Source: FEN-1073 sp963780865 (GTDB lineage Bacteria; Chloroflexota; Anaerolineae; Anaerolineales; RBG-16-64-43). Taken from it: DNA of 64,000 nt. Positions 42,522 through 52,207 of this stretch are shown piece by piece. The notes under the pieces are model-generated. The model was not told the DNA's origin. It searched no databases and saw only the letters and a program-made list of their open reading frames with translations. The stretch spans positions 1 to 64,000 of the forward strand of contig CAWADT010000012.1 of the NCBI GenBank assembly GCA_963780865.1. The letters run 5' to 3'. Every line of letters begins with the position of its first letter. Position 1 is the first letter of the stretch. The position numbers and the translations under genes are program-made.

Positions 42522-43674
42522 ATGGCGGAAGCCATTCGCAGCCTCACGCATTTGCTCGAAGTCGCCTCCTCGAGAAGATTCCTGGCGGTGGTCGAGCCGG
42601 GCGATCGCGGGCTGGCGGAATCCCTGCCGTTCCCATTCATCGCGATGGTCGGCGAGTGGGAGATGAAGCTGGCATTATTGCTCGCCGTCGTCAATCCGGC
42701 GATTGGCGGCGTGCTGTTGCTCGGCCCGCGCGGCACGGGCAAAACAACCGCGGTTCGCAGCCTTTCCCCGCTGCTACCCGATGTCCAGCGCAGTCTGTGC
42801 GCCTATGGATGCATGCCCGAGGATGTGGAAAGCGGCGGGATCGAATCCATCTGCCCGGATTGCGCCAAAAAGCTCGGACTCGGCGAACCCCTTACTTTCA
42901 CCGACCGCGCCCGCCTGATCGAACTTCCACTGCATTCGGAACTTCCGGACGTCATCGGCGGCATCGACGAACGAGCCGCCGCCCACCAGCGGATGCTGGT
43001 CAAGCCGGGGATTCTCTCCCACGCCGACCGCAACCTGCTGTACGTAGACGAAGTCAATCTGCTAGTGCGTGACGTGGCCGACGCGATCCTCGACGCCGCC
43101 GCCCAGGGCGTGTATACCGTGCGCCGCGGCCCGATTTCGGCCACCTACCGCTCGCGTTTTGTTTTAGTGGGTTCGATGAATCCCGAGGAAGGAATGCTCC
43201 GTCCGCAGATCGCCGACCGGTTCGGGCTGCGGGCGCTGGTGCGGGGATTGAATAATTCCTCCGAACGGTGGGAGGCGTACCAGCGCTCCCATGCCTTCGA
43301 ACTCAACCCGCGCGGATTTCATCGAATACTACCGGGAGACGACCGATTCGATCCGCCAGGAAATCCTTACCGCGCGAAAGCGGCTGCCATCGGTGCAGCT
43401 CGCTCCGGAAACCACGCGCCTCGGGCTGGAAGCGATCCAAAAGCTGGGGGTGACTTCCCTGCGGGGGACGAGCGTATTGTTCGAATCCGCCCGCGCCTAC
43501 GCCGCGGCGGACGGCCGCGACCGGGCCGATCCTTCCGACCTCGACGCCGTTGCTGTGCCGGCCCTGCGGATGCGGCGTTCCGCTTTCATGGACCGCTACG
43601 CCTCCGACCAGGATCAGGAAGATAAGGCGATCCGGGAAACCTTCATGCAGGCCGGGGAAAAGCCAGCGGAATAA
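42522..43674 (+). CDS. Mg-chelatase subunit I-type AAA+ ATPase (BchI/ChlI-like), one frameshift
   Basis: An AAA+ ATPase with Walker A LLGPRGTGKTTAV, Walker B NLLYVDEVNLL and sensor motif LVGSMNPEEGMLRPQIADRFGL, plus a four-Cys insert CAYGCMPEDV...ICPDC that could bind zinc. From about 43310 the reading continues one frame over (TRADFIEYYRETTDSIRQEILTARKRLP, then TSLRGTSVLFESARAYAA), and the join needs a one-base correction at about 43300-43325. Full length is about 383 residues. No BchD, BchH or other pigment genes are present, so it may insert metal into cobalamin or serve as a lone MoxR-like chaperone. The last 32 bases overlap the convergent aminotransferase. Confidence 0.82.
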
Positions 43675-44834
43675 ACCGCCGCTGTCCCAACCGCCGCATG
43701 GCTTCTTCCACGCGCGCCGTCGGTGCGCCGAGCGAAATCCGCAAATAGCCTTCCCCGCCTTCGCCGAAGAAAGTCCCCGGCGAAAAACACACACCCGTCG
43801 ATTCCAATATCTCCGCCGCGTATTCCTCCGACGTCCATCCCGCCGGGACGGGCGCCCACACATACAACGACGCCTTGGGAGAATCCGCCGAGACGCCCAG
43901 CGCCGCGAGTCCCTTCAAGATCAGATCCCGCCGCCGGGCGTACAGTGCGTTGCGTTCGAGCAGCCAGGATTGGTCGCCGCGCAGCGCCGCCTCTCCCGCC
44001 GCGGTGACGCCCGCGAAAATTCCGGAATCGATATTGCTCTTCACTTTCCTTACGGCCGCAATGGCTTCCGCATTCCCCGCGAGGAACCCCAACCGCCAGC
44101 CGGCCATGTTGTAGGTTTTCGATACCGACGTGAATTCGACCGCGGTGGATTTCGCGCCGTTCACCTCGAGAATGCTCGTGGGAACGTACCCGTCGAAGGC
44201 AACGTCGCAATAGGCGGCGTCGCTGCCTACCAGGATTCCGTTCCGCGCGCCGAACGCGACGGTTGCTTCGTAGAAATCCCTTTCCGCCACGGCGCCGGTG
44301 GGGTTGTTCGGATAATTGATCCAGAGCAATCGCGCGCGGCGCAGGATCTCCGGCGGGACGAGGTTCCAATCCGGGAGGAAGTTATTTTCCCGGCGGAGAG
44401 GAACCGGCCACACGTCAGCGCCCGCCCATTCCGCCGCCACGCGATAGGCTGGATAGCCCGGATCGGGGATCAGGGCCACGTCTCCCGGATTCAGGCAAGC
44501 CTGGGTGAGATGGAAAATCCCTTCCTTGGATCCGAGCAGCGCGGTGGCCTCCCGCTGCGGATCCAGGTCCACATGGAAACGGGAACGGTAATATCCGGCC
44601 ACCGCATCCAGGAGGGACGGCGTACCGTAACCAAACGCCGGATATCCGTGATTGCCCGGGTCGCGCGCCGCCGCTTCCAGCGCCGCCAAGATGTGCCCGG
44701 CCGGCGGCCGGTCAGGAGATCCGATATCCATGCGGATGACGTCCATCCCGCGCGCCTTGAGCTTGGCGATGACTTCCGCCTGGCGCGCAAACGGATACGG
44801 TTTGAGGCTTTCGAACTCGTTTGGCTAAATGCAT
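43643..44834 (-). CDS. Class I/II PLP aminotransferase, frameshift near the start
   Basis: A fold-type-I aminotransferase of about 397 residues. PLP motifs are GSKEGIFHLTQACLNPGD, INYPNNPTGAVAERDFYEA, the Asp/Tyr pair SDAAYCDVAF and the Schiff-base Lys in TSVSKTYNMAGWRLGF. The C-terminal Arg is in YLRISLG. It resembles LL-diaminopimelate/alanine aminotransferase groups; the substrate is undetermined. ATG 44834 (MHLAKRV) and ESLKPYPFARQAEVIAKL are in different frames, joined if one base at about 44810-44815 is extra. Without correction, translation would start at 44746. Confidence 0.85.
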
Positions 44835-44915
44835 TGGTCATAATCCTGATCTTACAAAGGATGTTCTGAACACTATAATGGTGTTAATTTTTTGGCCCTT
44901 GAATAAAATAATTTC

Positions 44916-44985
44916 TCACCGCAAAGGCGCAAAAGCCGCCAAGACTATCTGATAATTCTTTGCGCACTTTGCGCCTTTGCGTTGA
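44916..44985. repeat. Palindromic repeat, family A copy 3
   Basis: TCACCGCAAAGGCGCAAAAG at the left and CTTTGCGCCTTTGCG within 44958-44985 are inverse half-sites, more diverged than the other two copies. It lies in the roughly 200-base gap between the aminotransferase start and the DUF1385 gene end. Confidence 0.75.
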
Positions 44986-45040
44986 GAATTGATTTGTAAT
45001 GAAATGCGAGTTGTCTGCTTACCTATTCGCGATCGTGATT

Positions 45041-45931
45041 TCAATCCGCGGCTTCTTCCGCCGCCCGCATCGCTTCGAAGGCGGAGATCGCCACTTCCAG
45101 CATCGAGCGATCCGGAGGTCGGGTTGTCAATTGCTGGGTCCACACACCGGGCGCGGAGAGGATTCTTCCCAGCAGCCGGTTGCCCAGGCGGGCGGTCAGG
45201 CGCAGGTATTCATATCCAAAAGCAACCAGGAGCGGTATCCCAAGCACCCGGCTAAGGAGCCGTTCCCAAAAAGGCAGCGGTCCGACCAGGGCAAACAGGA
45301 GGATGGCCAGCGCCGCGACGACGATGAGGAAAGATGTGCCGCAGCGGGTATGTTCCTTCGGAAAGGCGTCGACCGATTCAGGGGTGAGCGCGGCGCCGGC
45401 TTCATAGGCGTTCACGGTTTTATGCTCGGCGCCGTGATAGGCGAACACGCGGGCGATTTCCGGCATTCTCCCGACCAGCACGAGGTAGAGGATTAGGAGC
45501 AGGAGGCGGATCACTCCCTCGGCGATATTCCCGGTGAAGGCCGAAACGTGAAGATAATTTTGCATTCCCTGGGCGATCGCCGCGGGAAGCAAAAAGAAAA
45601 CGCCGACTAAAATAATCAGCGAGAAGCCGATCGTCACCGCCCATTCGCCCGGTCCGACCGGTTTTTCACCCTGGGCCTCGGCTGAAAACGCCAGGCTCTC
45701 CCAACCGAGACCGAGCGTGTCCCACAACAAAAGCACTCCTCGCAACACCGGGATACGCGCGACGGCGCTTTGATAGATACCGGCAAGCGGCCGCACTTCC
45801 GTCAGGATCGTCCCATCGGGACGCCGGACCGAAACCGCCATCGACCGGCGGCCGCGCATCATCACGCCCTCGAGAACGGCCTGGCCGCCATAGGAACGGG
45901 AGATCCGGGAAGGTTCAGCGGGTGAGTTCAT
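45041..45931 (-). CDS. DUF1385 (YqhQ-like) membrane protein
   Basis: A 296-residue protein. The N-terminal YGGQAVLEGVMMRGRRSMAVSVR and the central AYHGAEHKTVNAYEAG, then PKEHTRCGTSFLI, are the defining DUF1385 motifs. Several TM helices lie at about 92-116, 128-150 and 200-240. Its molecular function is unknown; in Firmicutes relatives sit beside translation or envelope genes. It starts 17 bases inside the end of the M20 peptidase gene, so the two are coupled. Confidence 0.88.
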   Translation of the reverse strand: MNSPAEPSRISRSYGGQAVLEGVMMRGRRSMAVSVRRPDGTILTEVRPLAGIYQSAVARIPVLRGVLLLWDTLGLGWESLAFSAEAQGEKPVGPGEWAVTIGFSLIILVGVFFLLPAAIAQGMQNYLHVSAFTGNIAEGVIRLLLLILYLVLVGRMPEIARVFAYHGAEHKTVNAYEAGAALTPESVDAFPKEHTRCGTSFLIVVAALAILLFALVGPLPFWERLLSRVLGIPLLVAFGYEYLRLTARLGNRLLGRILSAPGVWTQQLTTRPPDRSMLEVAISAFEAMRAAEEAAD

Positions 45932-47282
45932 AGAAAAACCGTATGTACGCTTCGGTTCCGCGGGCCAGCGATGGCAGATGAAGTTTTTCGTTCGGCGCGT
46001 GCAGGTTGTCGTCGGGCAGGCTGATGCCCATCATGATGGATTCCGTCCCCAGCAGATCCTGGAACAGAGAGACCACCGGGACGCTGCCGCCTTCGCGGGC
46101 AAAAATGGGTTTCGCGCCAAAGGCGGCTTCCAGCGCGCGGATAGCGGCGCGCATCGTCGGCGTATCCCGGTGGACGATCGCTGCCGGGCTTCCGGTGAGA
46201 TCGACCACCTTCCATTTTAGCCAGTCGGGCGCCCGCTGCGCCAAATATTCCTCCAGCCCCGATTTGATCCGGTCAGGCTCTTGATCCGGCACCAGGCGCA
46301 TGGAGATTTTGGCCATGGCGCGCGCCGGGAGGACGGTCTTCGATCCCTCTTCGGTGAATCCGGACAGCAGCCCGTTCACTTCCAAGGTCGGCCTTGCTCC
46401 CACCCGTTCGGTCACCGTGTATCCCTCTTCGCCGATGATGCCCAACCCCGTGGATTGGGACATGAACTCCTTCGGGTCGAATGGAATGCGGGCCAGCTCC
46501 CGGCGCTCTTCCTCGCCCAGGGGCAGCACGTCGTCGTAGAAATGGGGCAGCGTCACCCGCCCCCGCGAGTCGTGCATCCCGGCGATCAACTCGCACAGGA
46601 TCTGGCCGGCGTTGGGAGAGGCGCCCCCAAACAAGCCGGAATGCAGATCGTGTGCGGCGGTTTCCACGCGAAGTTCGTAATAGGCCAGCCCGCGCAAACC
46701 GTACACGATCGTGGGCAGGTCCGGCCGCAGCAGGAGCGTGTCCCCGTTGAGCACGGCATCGCTGCGCAGGAGTTCCCGCTCCCGCGCCACGAGCTCCGCC
46801 AGGTGGGGCGAACCGACTTCTTCCTCGCCTTCGACGATGATTTTTATGCTCACCGGCAAGGAGCCTGCGGCGAGAGTGGATTCCAGCGCCGCCAGATACG
46901 CCATGAGCGGGCCTTTCATGTCCGAGGCGCCCCGCCCGAAAATATTCTCCCCGCGCACTTCCGGCTCAAACGGAGGGCTGGACCATTCCTCGAGCGGTTC
47001 GGCGGGCTGGACATCGTAATGCCCGTACAGGAGCAGCACCGGCGCGGAAGGGTCCGGGCGGAAGCGCTCTCCGTAGACCGCCGGAGATCCTCCGGTGGGG
47101 AGCAACCGGGTTTGAAATCCGAGCTTCGTCAGCCGGGCGAGAATCCATTCCGCCGCCCGTTGGATATCCGCGGCACGCTGCGTCTGGGTTGAGACGCTGG
47201 GAATCCTGATGATCTCCATCAGGTCGTTGATAAAGCGTTCCCGGTTTGCCCGGGCGTAAGCGAGCGCTTGGTCTAGAGTCAT
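45915..47282 (-). CDS. M20-family zinc dipeptidase
   Basis: A 455-residue metallopeptidase that cleaves dipeptides or acylated amino acids. Metal and catalytic sites are LLYGHYDVQPAEP (His, Asp), GRGASDMKGPLMAYLAA (bridging Asp), EGEEEVGSP (Glu general base and ligand) and a late His in NLHAPNEKLHLPSL. The lid domain is at about 210-360. The start at ATG 47282 was chosen; a longer upstream reading lacks family character. It has no signal, so it is probably cytoplasmic. It lies between an SH3b protein gene and DUF1385 in one operon. Confidence 0.92.
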   Translation of the reverse strand: MTLDQALAYARANRERFINDLMEIIRIPSVSTQTQRAADIQRAAEWILARLTKLGFQTRLLPTGGSPAVYGERFRPDPSAPVLLLYGHYDVQPAEPLEEWSSPPFEPEVRGENIFGRGASDMKGPLMAYLAALESTLAAGSLPVSIKIIVEGEEEVGSPHLAELVARERELLRSDAVLNGDTLLLRPDLPTIVYGLRGLAYYELRVETAAHDLHSGLFGGASPNAGQILCELIAGMHDSRGRVTLPHFYDDVLPLGEEERRELARIPFDPKEFMSQSTGLGIIGEEGYTVTERVGARPTLEVNGLLSGFTEEGSKTVLPARAMAKISMRLVPDQEPDRIKSGLEEYLAQRAPDWLKWKVVDLTGSPAAIVHRDTPTMRAAIRALEAAFGAKPIFAREGGSVPVVSLFQDLLGTESIMMGISLPDDNLHAPNEKLHLPSLARGTEAYIRFFYELTR

Positions 47283-47290
47283 AGGGATGA

Positions 47291-47932
47291 TTACCGCTTT
47301 CCGACGATTGCGGAAACGATCGTGCCGAAGGTGCCAACTGTGAGAAGCGCCAGGATGATCATCGCGGCCGGCAATCCGCCGCCCGAGGAGGTTCCTCCGA
47401 AAGCCGGAAGGCCGACCGTGGCGATCGGCGTGGCTGGGGTGAAGGTCGGCAGGCGGGTGGGAAGGACCGAGGAAAATTCGGCGGCCATGGTGGGATCGAT
47501 AGTCGGCTGGTTCTTTGGGACCTGCGTCGCCGGAGGCTCCACGACGGGTAGATCCCCCGCCCCGTAATGGATGATTACGTTTTCCTTGCTGACCCAGGCC
47601 ACCCCGCCCGGAGCGGACGCGTAGGCGATTTGAATCCACTCGCCCGCTTTGGATTGTCCGAGCGCTTTGGATTCCTCCCCAAAGGTAAGGATCCCCACGA
47701 TCGGGTAATACACGGCGCTGGGGCCCGCGCGCAGATTAGTGAAATCGGTGCTGTTGATGCAGCATTCGACGAAGGGGGGTTCAAGCTCGGCGGTGGGTTG
47801 CGGCCCCTGAGCGCGCGCCGTCGCCGGAATGAGAAGGCAGACCGCCAGAACGGCTGACGCCGCGCACGCGAGGCTGACAAGGACCATTTTCCAATCTGGG
47901 GATTGGGAGCTTTGCATTTTTCTAGGTTCCAT
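47291..47932 (-). CDS. Secreted SH3b-domain protein with C-terminal membrane anchor
   Basis: A 213-residue protein. A signal peptide ends at about 42 (TARAQG). A bacterial SH3-like domain at about 55-125 follows (FTNLRAGPSAVYYPIVGILTFGEESKALG, then EWIQIAYASAPGGVAWVSKENV), then a Pro/Thr-rich stalk and a C-terminal helix (AAMIILALLTVGTFGTIVSAIV) ending in KR. The layout suggests a wall-facing protein held in the membrane. It starts upstream of the M20 gene with only eight bases between them. Confidence 0.75.
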   Translation of the reverse strand: MEPRKMQSSQSPDWKMVLVSLACAASAVLAVCLLIPATARAQGPQPTAELEPPFVECCINSTDFTNLRAGPSAVYYPIVGILTFGEESKALGQSKAGEWIQIAYASAPGGVAWVSKENVIIHYGAGDLPVVEPPATQVPKNQPTIDPTMAAEFSSVLPTRLPTFTPATPIATVGLPAFGGTSSGGGLPAAMIILALLTVGTFGTIVSAIVGKR

Positions 47933-48062
47933 TTTTTTCGCGGGCCTGGACTTTCCAACTCCCGCGCACGATCGTTTTTGGAATCCGGTAGTTGCTATCT
48001 CAATCCCATCCTGATTCCGTCCGAGGGTATAATGGCTTCACCCATTCCTTCGGAGCGACGGC

Positions 48063-48533
48063 ATGACTTCAGGAGAAAGCATATTACCCGGCCCCTACTC
48101 CTACCTGCTTACCGCGCTGGCGGGAGCCTTTCTGGCAGCGCTTTGGCTCAGCCTGGTCCTCTGGACAGCCAAAGATATCCGCTCCCGCTCCGACGATCGG
48201 CTGGCGCAAATTCTCGCCGTCCTCACCGTTGCCTTGCTCACCGCCCCGGGTTTGCTCCTCTACCTGCTTCTGCGCCCGCAACGGACAATGGAAGAAGCGT
48301 ACCAATCCAGCCTGGAAGAAGAAGCGATGCTGGCAACGCTTTCCGGCCGACTGGCATGCCCCGGCTGCGCCCGCCAAGTGGAGCCCGACTGGCGGATTTG
48401 CCCGACCTGCTCGACGCTGCTGCGCAAATCCTGCGCCGATTGCGGCCGGATGCTCGACCTCTCCTGGAACGTTTGCCCCTATTGCGGAAGAGCGGTTGCC
48501 GGCAAGGAAGCCGCATCCGGCGAAGCCGGCTGA
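48063..48533 (+). CDS. Membrane protein with double zinc ribbon
   Basis: A 156-residue protein with two TM helices (about 14-36 and 46-69), a charged linker, then two zinc ribbons, CPGCARQVEPDWRICPTC and CADCGRMLDLSWNVCPYCG (about 97-150), giving four CxxC knuckles as in DZANK domains. A TATAAT lies at 48028-48033, 30 bases before the ATG. Function unknown. It is convergent with enolase. Confidence 0.75.
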   Translation: MTSGESILPGPYSYLLTALAGAFLAALWLSLVLWTAKDIRSRSDDRLAQILAVLTVALLTAPGLLLYLLLRPQRTMEEAYQSSLEEEAMLATLSGRLACPGCARQVEPDWRICPTCSTLLRKSCADCGRMLDLSWNVCPYCGRAVAGKEAASGEAG

Positions 48534-48554
48534 TCAATTACCCTCCGCTCGGTC

Positions 48555-49856
48555 CTACCCCAAGCCACCGTTTTTCAAGGCGGATTTTCCGGCGTAGCGC
48601 GCGTCTTCGCCCAATTCGTTTTCGATTCGGAGCAACTGGTTATACTTCGCCACCCGATCGCTGCGGGCCGGTGCGCCGGTTTTAATCTGGCCCATATTCA
48701 TCGCCACGCTTAAATCCGCGATGGTCGTATCCTCGGTTTCGCCCGAGCGATGCGAGGTAACGGCACGCCACCCGGCGCGGTGGCAGATTTCCACTGCCTC
48801 CATCGTCTCGGAGAGCGAACCGATCTGGTTGAGTTTAACCAGCAGCGCATTGGCAGCCTTTTCGGCGATAGCCCTGCGCACGCGCTCCGGATTGGTCACG
48901 AGCAGGTCGTCGCCGACGATCTGGAGAGTGCCGCCCGCCTTGGCGGTAAGCAGCTTCCAGGAATCCCAATCGTCTTCGGCCAAACCATCTTCCAAGCTGA
49001 TGATCGGATACTTGGCGACCCACTCCAGCCAGAAGGCGACCATCTCAGGCCCGGTCAGTTTCTTGCCTTCCCGGCGCAGATTATACGTGCGGGTCTTGTC
49101 GTCGAAGAGTTCCGACGCGGCCGGATCGAGCGCGATCGCCATCTGATCGCCGGGTTTATATCCCGCTTTCTCGATGGCGGTCAGGATCACTTCGACCGCC
49201 TCCACGTTTGATTTCAGCGCGGGGGCGAATCCGCCTTCGTCGCCGACCAGCGCGGTGTAATTCTTCTCCCGCAAAACGCCCCGCAAGGATTGGTAAACCT
49301 CCGACGACCAGCGCAATCCTTCCCGGAAGGAAGGAGCACCGACCGGCATGACCATGAATTCCTGAAAATCGGTGGATTGCCAGCCGGTGTGCGTGCCTCC
49401 ATTGAGGATATTCATCATCGGCACGGGCAGGACGTGCGCGTAGACCCCGCCGATATACCTGTACAACGGCTGGTGCATTGAAGCGGCGGCGGCTTTTGCA
49501 ACCGCCAAACTCACACCCAGAATTGCGTTTGCTCCCAGGCGGGATTTATTCGGTGTGCCGTCCAAATCCAAAAGCACCCGGTCGATAGAGAGTTGATCCG
49601 TCGCTTCTGAGCACGCGAGGGCTTCGGCGATTTCGGTGTTGATATTGTTGACTGCCTTGAGCACACCCTTGCCGCCGTAGCGCTGCGGGTCCTTGTCGCG
49701 CAGTTCCAGCGCCTCATGCGTGCCGGTGGATGCCCCGGAAGGAACGGCCGCCCTGCCCCAGGAACCGTCGGCGAGGGTCACTTCCACTTCCACGGTGGGG
49801 TTCCCGCGCGAATCGAGGATCTCTTGCGCGATAATCTGTTCTATCGTTGTGTCCAT
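48555..49856 (-). CDS. eno: Enolase
   Basis: A 433-residue phosphopyruvate hydratase of glycolysis. Opening TIEQIIAQEILDSRGNPTVEVEV and SGASTGTHEALELRD (loop 1) are typical. The Mg site includes D in IALDPAASE, E in SLEDGLAEDDW and D in QIVGDDLLVTNP. Catalytic Lys is seen in LLVKLNQIGSLSETM, and the enolase signature in SHRSGETEDTTIADLSVA. Length matches the family. The minus-strand leader has a TATAAT at 49929-49924, about 70 bases before the ATG. No terminator was seen towards the convergent zinc-ribbon gene. Confidence 0.97.
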   Translation of the reverse strand: MDTTIEQIIAQEILDSRGNPTVEVEVTLADGSWGRAAVPSGASTGTHEALELRDKDPQRYGGKGVLKAVNNINTEIAEALACSEATDQLSIDRVLLDLDGTPNKSRLGANAILGVSLAVAKAAAASMHQPLYRYIGGVYAHVLPVPMMNILNGGTHTGWQSTDFQEFMVMPVGAPSFREGLRWSSEVYQSLRGVLREKNYTALVGDEGGFAPALKSNVEAVEVILTAIEKAGYKPGDQMAIALDPAASELFDDKTRTYNLRREGKKLTGPEMVAFWLEWVAKYPIISLEDGLAEDDWDSWKLLTAKAGGTLQIVGDDLLVTNPERVRRAIAEKAANALLVKLNQIGSLSETMEAVEICHRAGWRAVTSHRSGETEDTTIADLSVAMNMGQIKTGAPARSDRVAKYNQLLRIENELGEDARYAGKSALKNGGLG

Positions 49857-50155
49857 GAAATTCTCCCGAAAAGGTTTGAAGTGCTTCCCGACCGGCCGAT
49901 CTCCCGGTCCTTGCCGAAGCGGGATTATACCGCAGTGGGTCTTCCGAGTGCTTCCATACGGTGTTTGGCGTGGTCAGGGAAACCGCTCACTCCCAATACA
50001 AATCTAGTCGAATATTTTCATGGGCAATTTTAGAAAGAAGGAGACAGGGGGGATAGCCTCCCACGGGGCGATCAATTGGATTAATCATGGTATATTCGCC
50101 GTTCGAGCAGCCAAAACGTTATCCGCCGAAACCAACACTTTACCGGAGGCGCTTC

Positions 50156-50908
50156 ATGCCCGTCTTGAAAATGGCAATTCCCAATCCCATCCCGGGTTTT
50201 CTATATTCTCCGCTGCAAAGAATCCGCCGCGCGCTTCTCCACCAGACGGCGAAAAAGGCGAACGGCGAACGCCGTGAACCCAATCTGGAGGGTGACCGGG
50301 ATATCGAATGGACGTGGATCAGCGCGAATATGCCGGGCGGACCCGGTAAAGCTTTGGATTTCGGCACCGGAGACAGTCATCTTGCTTTTCAAGCGGCACT
50401 ATCCGGTTTCGAGGTGACGAGCATCGACCTTGGGCCCGTCAGCCGATTTTATTCCCATCCGAAAGTCCATTTTCATCAGGCCGATCTCTTGACGATGGAT
50501 CTGCCCAAGCGGTTTTACAATCTGGTGATCAACTGCTCGACCGTGGAGCACGTCGGCCTCTCCGGCCGATACGGGGTGACCGATCAACATCCGGACGGCG
50601 ATTTGGAGGCGATGAAAATAATACTCCAAGCGATGAAGCCGGGCGGAAAAATGCTGCTGACGATTCCCGTTGGACTGGACCAGGTATTTGCGCCATTGTG
50701 CCGGGTGTATGGAGCGAAAAGACTGCCCTTGCTTTTAAAAGGATATTTCATCCTCAAAGAGGAATTCTGGCAGAAGAAAAATAGCAATTCGTGGACTTCG
50801 TGCTCCCGGGCCGAGGCGCTCAAGTTTCAAGCCTCCGCCGGATCATGGAGCTACCTGGAAAATATTTACGCGATCGGCTGCCTCGTGCTACAGAGACCAA
50901 CCACATAA
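50156..50908 (+). CDS. SAM-dependent methyltransferase
   Basis: About 250 residues with a class-I Rossmann methyltransferase core. Motif I is KALDFGTGDSHLAFQA, the acidic post-I residue is in VTSIDLGP, motif IV is LVINCSTVEHVGLSGRYG and motif VI is GGKMLLTIPVG. The YGVTDQHPDGDLEAM insertion recalls the DUF268-like group associated with polysaccharide loci. ATG 50156 was chosen because CGGAGGCG precedes it; an upstream ATG at 50087 lacks a site. The acceptor is unknown. Confidence 0.8.
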   Translation: MPVLKMAIPNPIPGFLYSPLQRIRRALLHQTAKKANGERREPNLEGDRDIEWTWISANMPGGPGKALDFGTGDSHLAFQAALSGFEVTSIDLGPVSRFYSHPKVHFHQADLLTMDLPKRFYNLVINCSTVEHVGLSGRYGVTDQHPDGDLEAMKIILQAMKPGGKMLLTIPVGLDQVFAPLCRVYGAKRLPLLLKGYFILKEEFWQKKNSNSWTSCSRAEALKFQASAGSWSYLENIYAIGCLVLQRPTT

Positions 50909-51060
50909 AACGGACGCGTTCCCTCATTCAAGAATATTCCACTGTTCTCATCGCCTGACTACAATCAAAGTATTCCTTCCAACCCTTTTTTCGAGCAGGT
51001 GAATTCAAAGTCCAAATACATCCAACAACCCACCCGATTCAGACTGTCCCGATTTCCTTC

Positions 51061-51607
51061 CTACGCTTTTTGCGCAATGTTTCGCCGCATCACAAATACC
51101 GATTGATTTTTCTTTCCGAACGGTCTGGGTTCGGTTTTTCTCGTCAGGGTAAATCCATTTTGCGACCAGAAGCCGCAGGCGCGCTGGTTCTCTTCGACCA
51201 CCCCCAGCATGACCGCTTTGCACCGATTCTCGCGCGCATATTTTAATCAACGCCTCCGTCAGAGTTCGACCCAAGCCTTGATTTCGAATTGCAGGCGCGA
51301 GCAGCAATAACCCAATCCACCAAATATTTTTCTGCGGGTAGTGCCGCATCCCTTCCAGCACACCGCCGATCTCACCGCCCCGATGGAAAATCCCGATCAT
51401 TAACTTGTTGGAAAACGATCCGCCGGGGGGAAGCGCTTGAAATAACTCCTGCGCCGCCGTCGGAGAAACTGGCATGCCTTCCACGATCATTGCGTAATCC
51501 GGACATTGATTAAAAAGCGCCTGAAGTCCTTCGATGTCTTCCGGCTCGAGCCATCGAACGGTAAAGCCTGGAAGGTCTAGGAAAATTTCCGGCCTTTGGT
51601 CCATCAT
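51061..51607 (-). pseudogene. GNAT N-acetyltransferase, frameshifted in an A-run
   Basis: The reading FTVRWLEPEDIEGLQALFNQCPDY, then LLLLAPAIRNQGLGRTLTEALIK is a GNAT core with the RNQGLG acetyl-CoA loop. Just after ALIK the frame changes: YARENRCKAVMLGVVEENQRACGFWSQNGF, then VFVMRRNIAQKA continues one frame over to the stop at 51061. The junction is an AAAA run at about 51245-51250, a typical homopolymer indel. The start is uncertain (51607 or 51604; longer readings to 51715 exist). Substrate unknown. Confidence 0.72.
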
Positions 51608-51966
51608 CCCTCTCTGTTCGATCCGCGAGTAGAGTTCCGGAACCCTGGGCATCTCGTCTAAAACCTGAAAGGCTTCTGTGCAACTGCGCTTGCCCACCCG
51701 AGACGCCTCGGCCAAAGCCGAGGACGCGTTGAGATCCTGAAGGCGGCAAATCGCAACGGGGGAGATCGGCGCATTAGAGAGATCACTTTAGCGAACGCCG
51801 GGCCGGATTTTCCACGGCATGCCATTGACAATCGAAAGTTAGGTTGGGTTAAATCAATCGGTTCGTCCTTCCAGCGGGGGCTTTCATTCCGCCGGGTGTT
51901 GATCGCAAGCTGCGGCGCCCAGCGCGGCGAAGGCTTTGGCGCCCCGTCGATGGAATTACGGAGCAT

Positions 51967-51993
51967 AAAAAAACGCCCCAATTTCAGGAGCGT
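51967..51993 (-). terminator. Rho-independent terminator
   Basis: On the minus strand ACGCTCC pairs with GGGGCGT (one G-T pair) around a seven-base loop, followed by seven Ts (51973-51967). It lies 215 bases after the stop of the RRM gene. The rest of the gap 51608-52207 shows no gene. Confidence 0.75.
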
Positions 51994-52133
51994 CTATGAC
52001 CGCGGGGGCGGCGGCGCGGCAATACATTGCAAATCCCCCAAGAACTGGCACACACGCTGCAGAGTAGTCCACGTCCGCAAAAGTTATATAGAAACATGGC
52101 CTCCAGCGGATACAGCGGATGGCGATAGCGAAA

Positions 52134-52176
52134 GGCGGCCCGACGAAAAGAGATTGACGCTTTTCGTCGGACCGCC
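52134..52176 (-). other. Long 3'-UTR hairpin of the RRM gene
   Basis: GGCGG at 52134-52138 and CCGACGAAAAG at 52140-52150 pair with CTTTTCGTCGG at 52160-52170 and CCGCC at 52172-52176, with a single mismatch and a nine-base loop: 16 pairs in all. There is no long T-run. It lies 32 bases beyond the RRM gene stop and may be an RNA-processing or autoregulatory element. Confidence 0.75.
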
Positions 52177-52207
52177 CGCGATAAATTATGCCGAACTGCG
52201 ATCCGGA

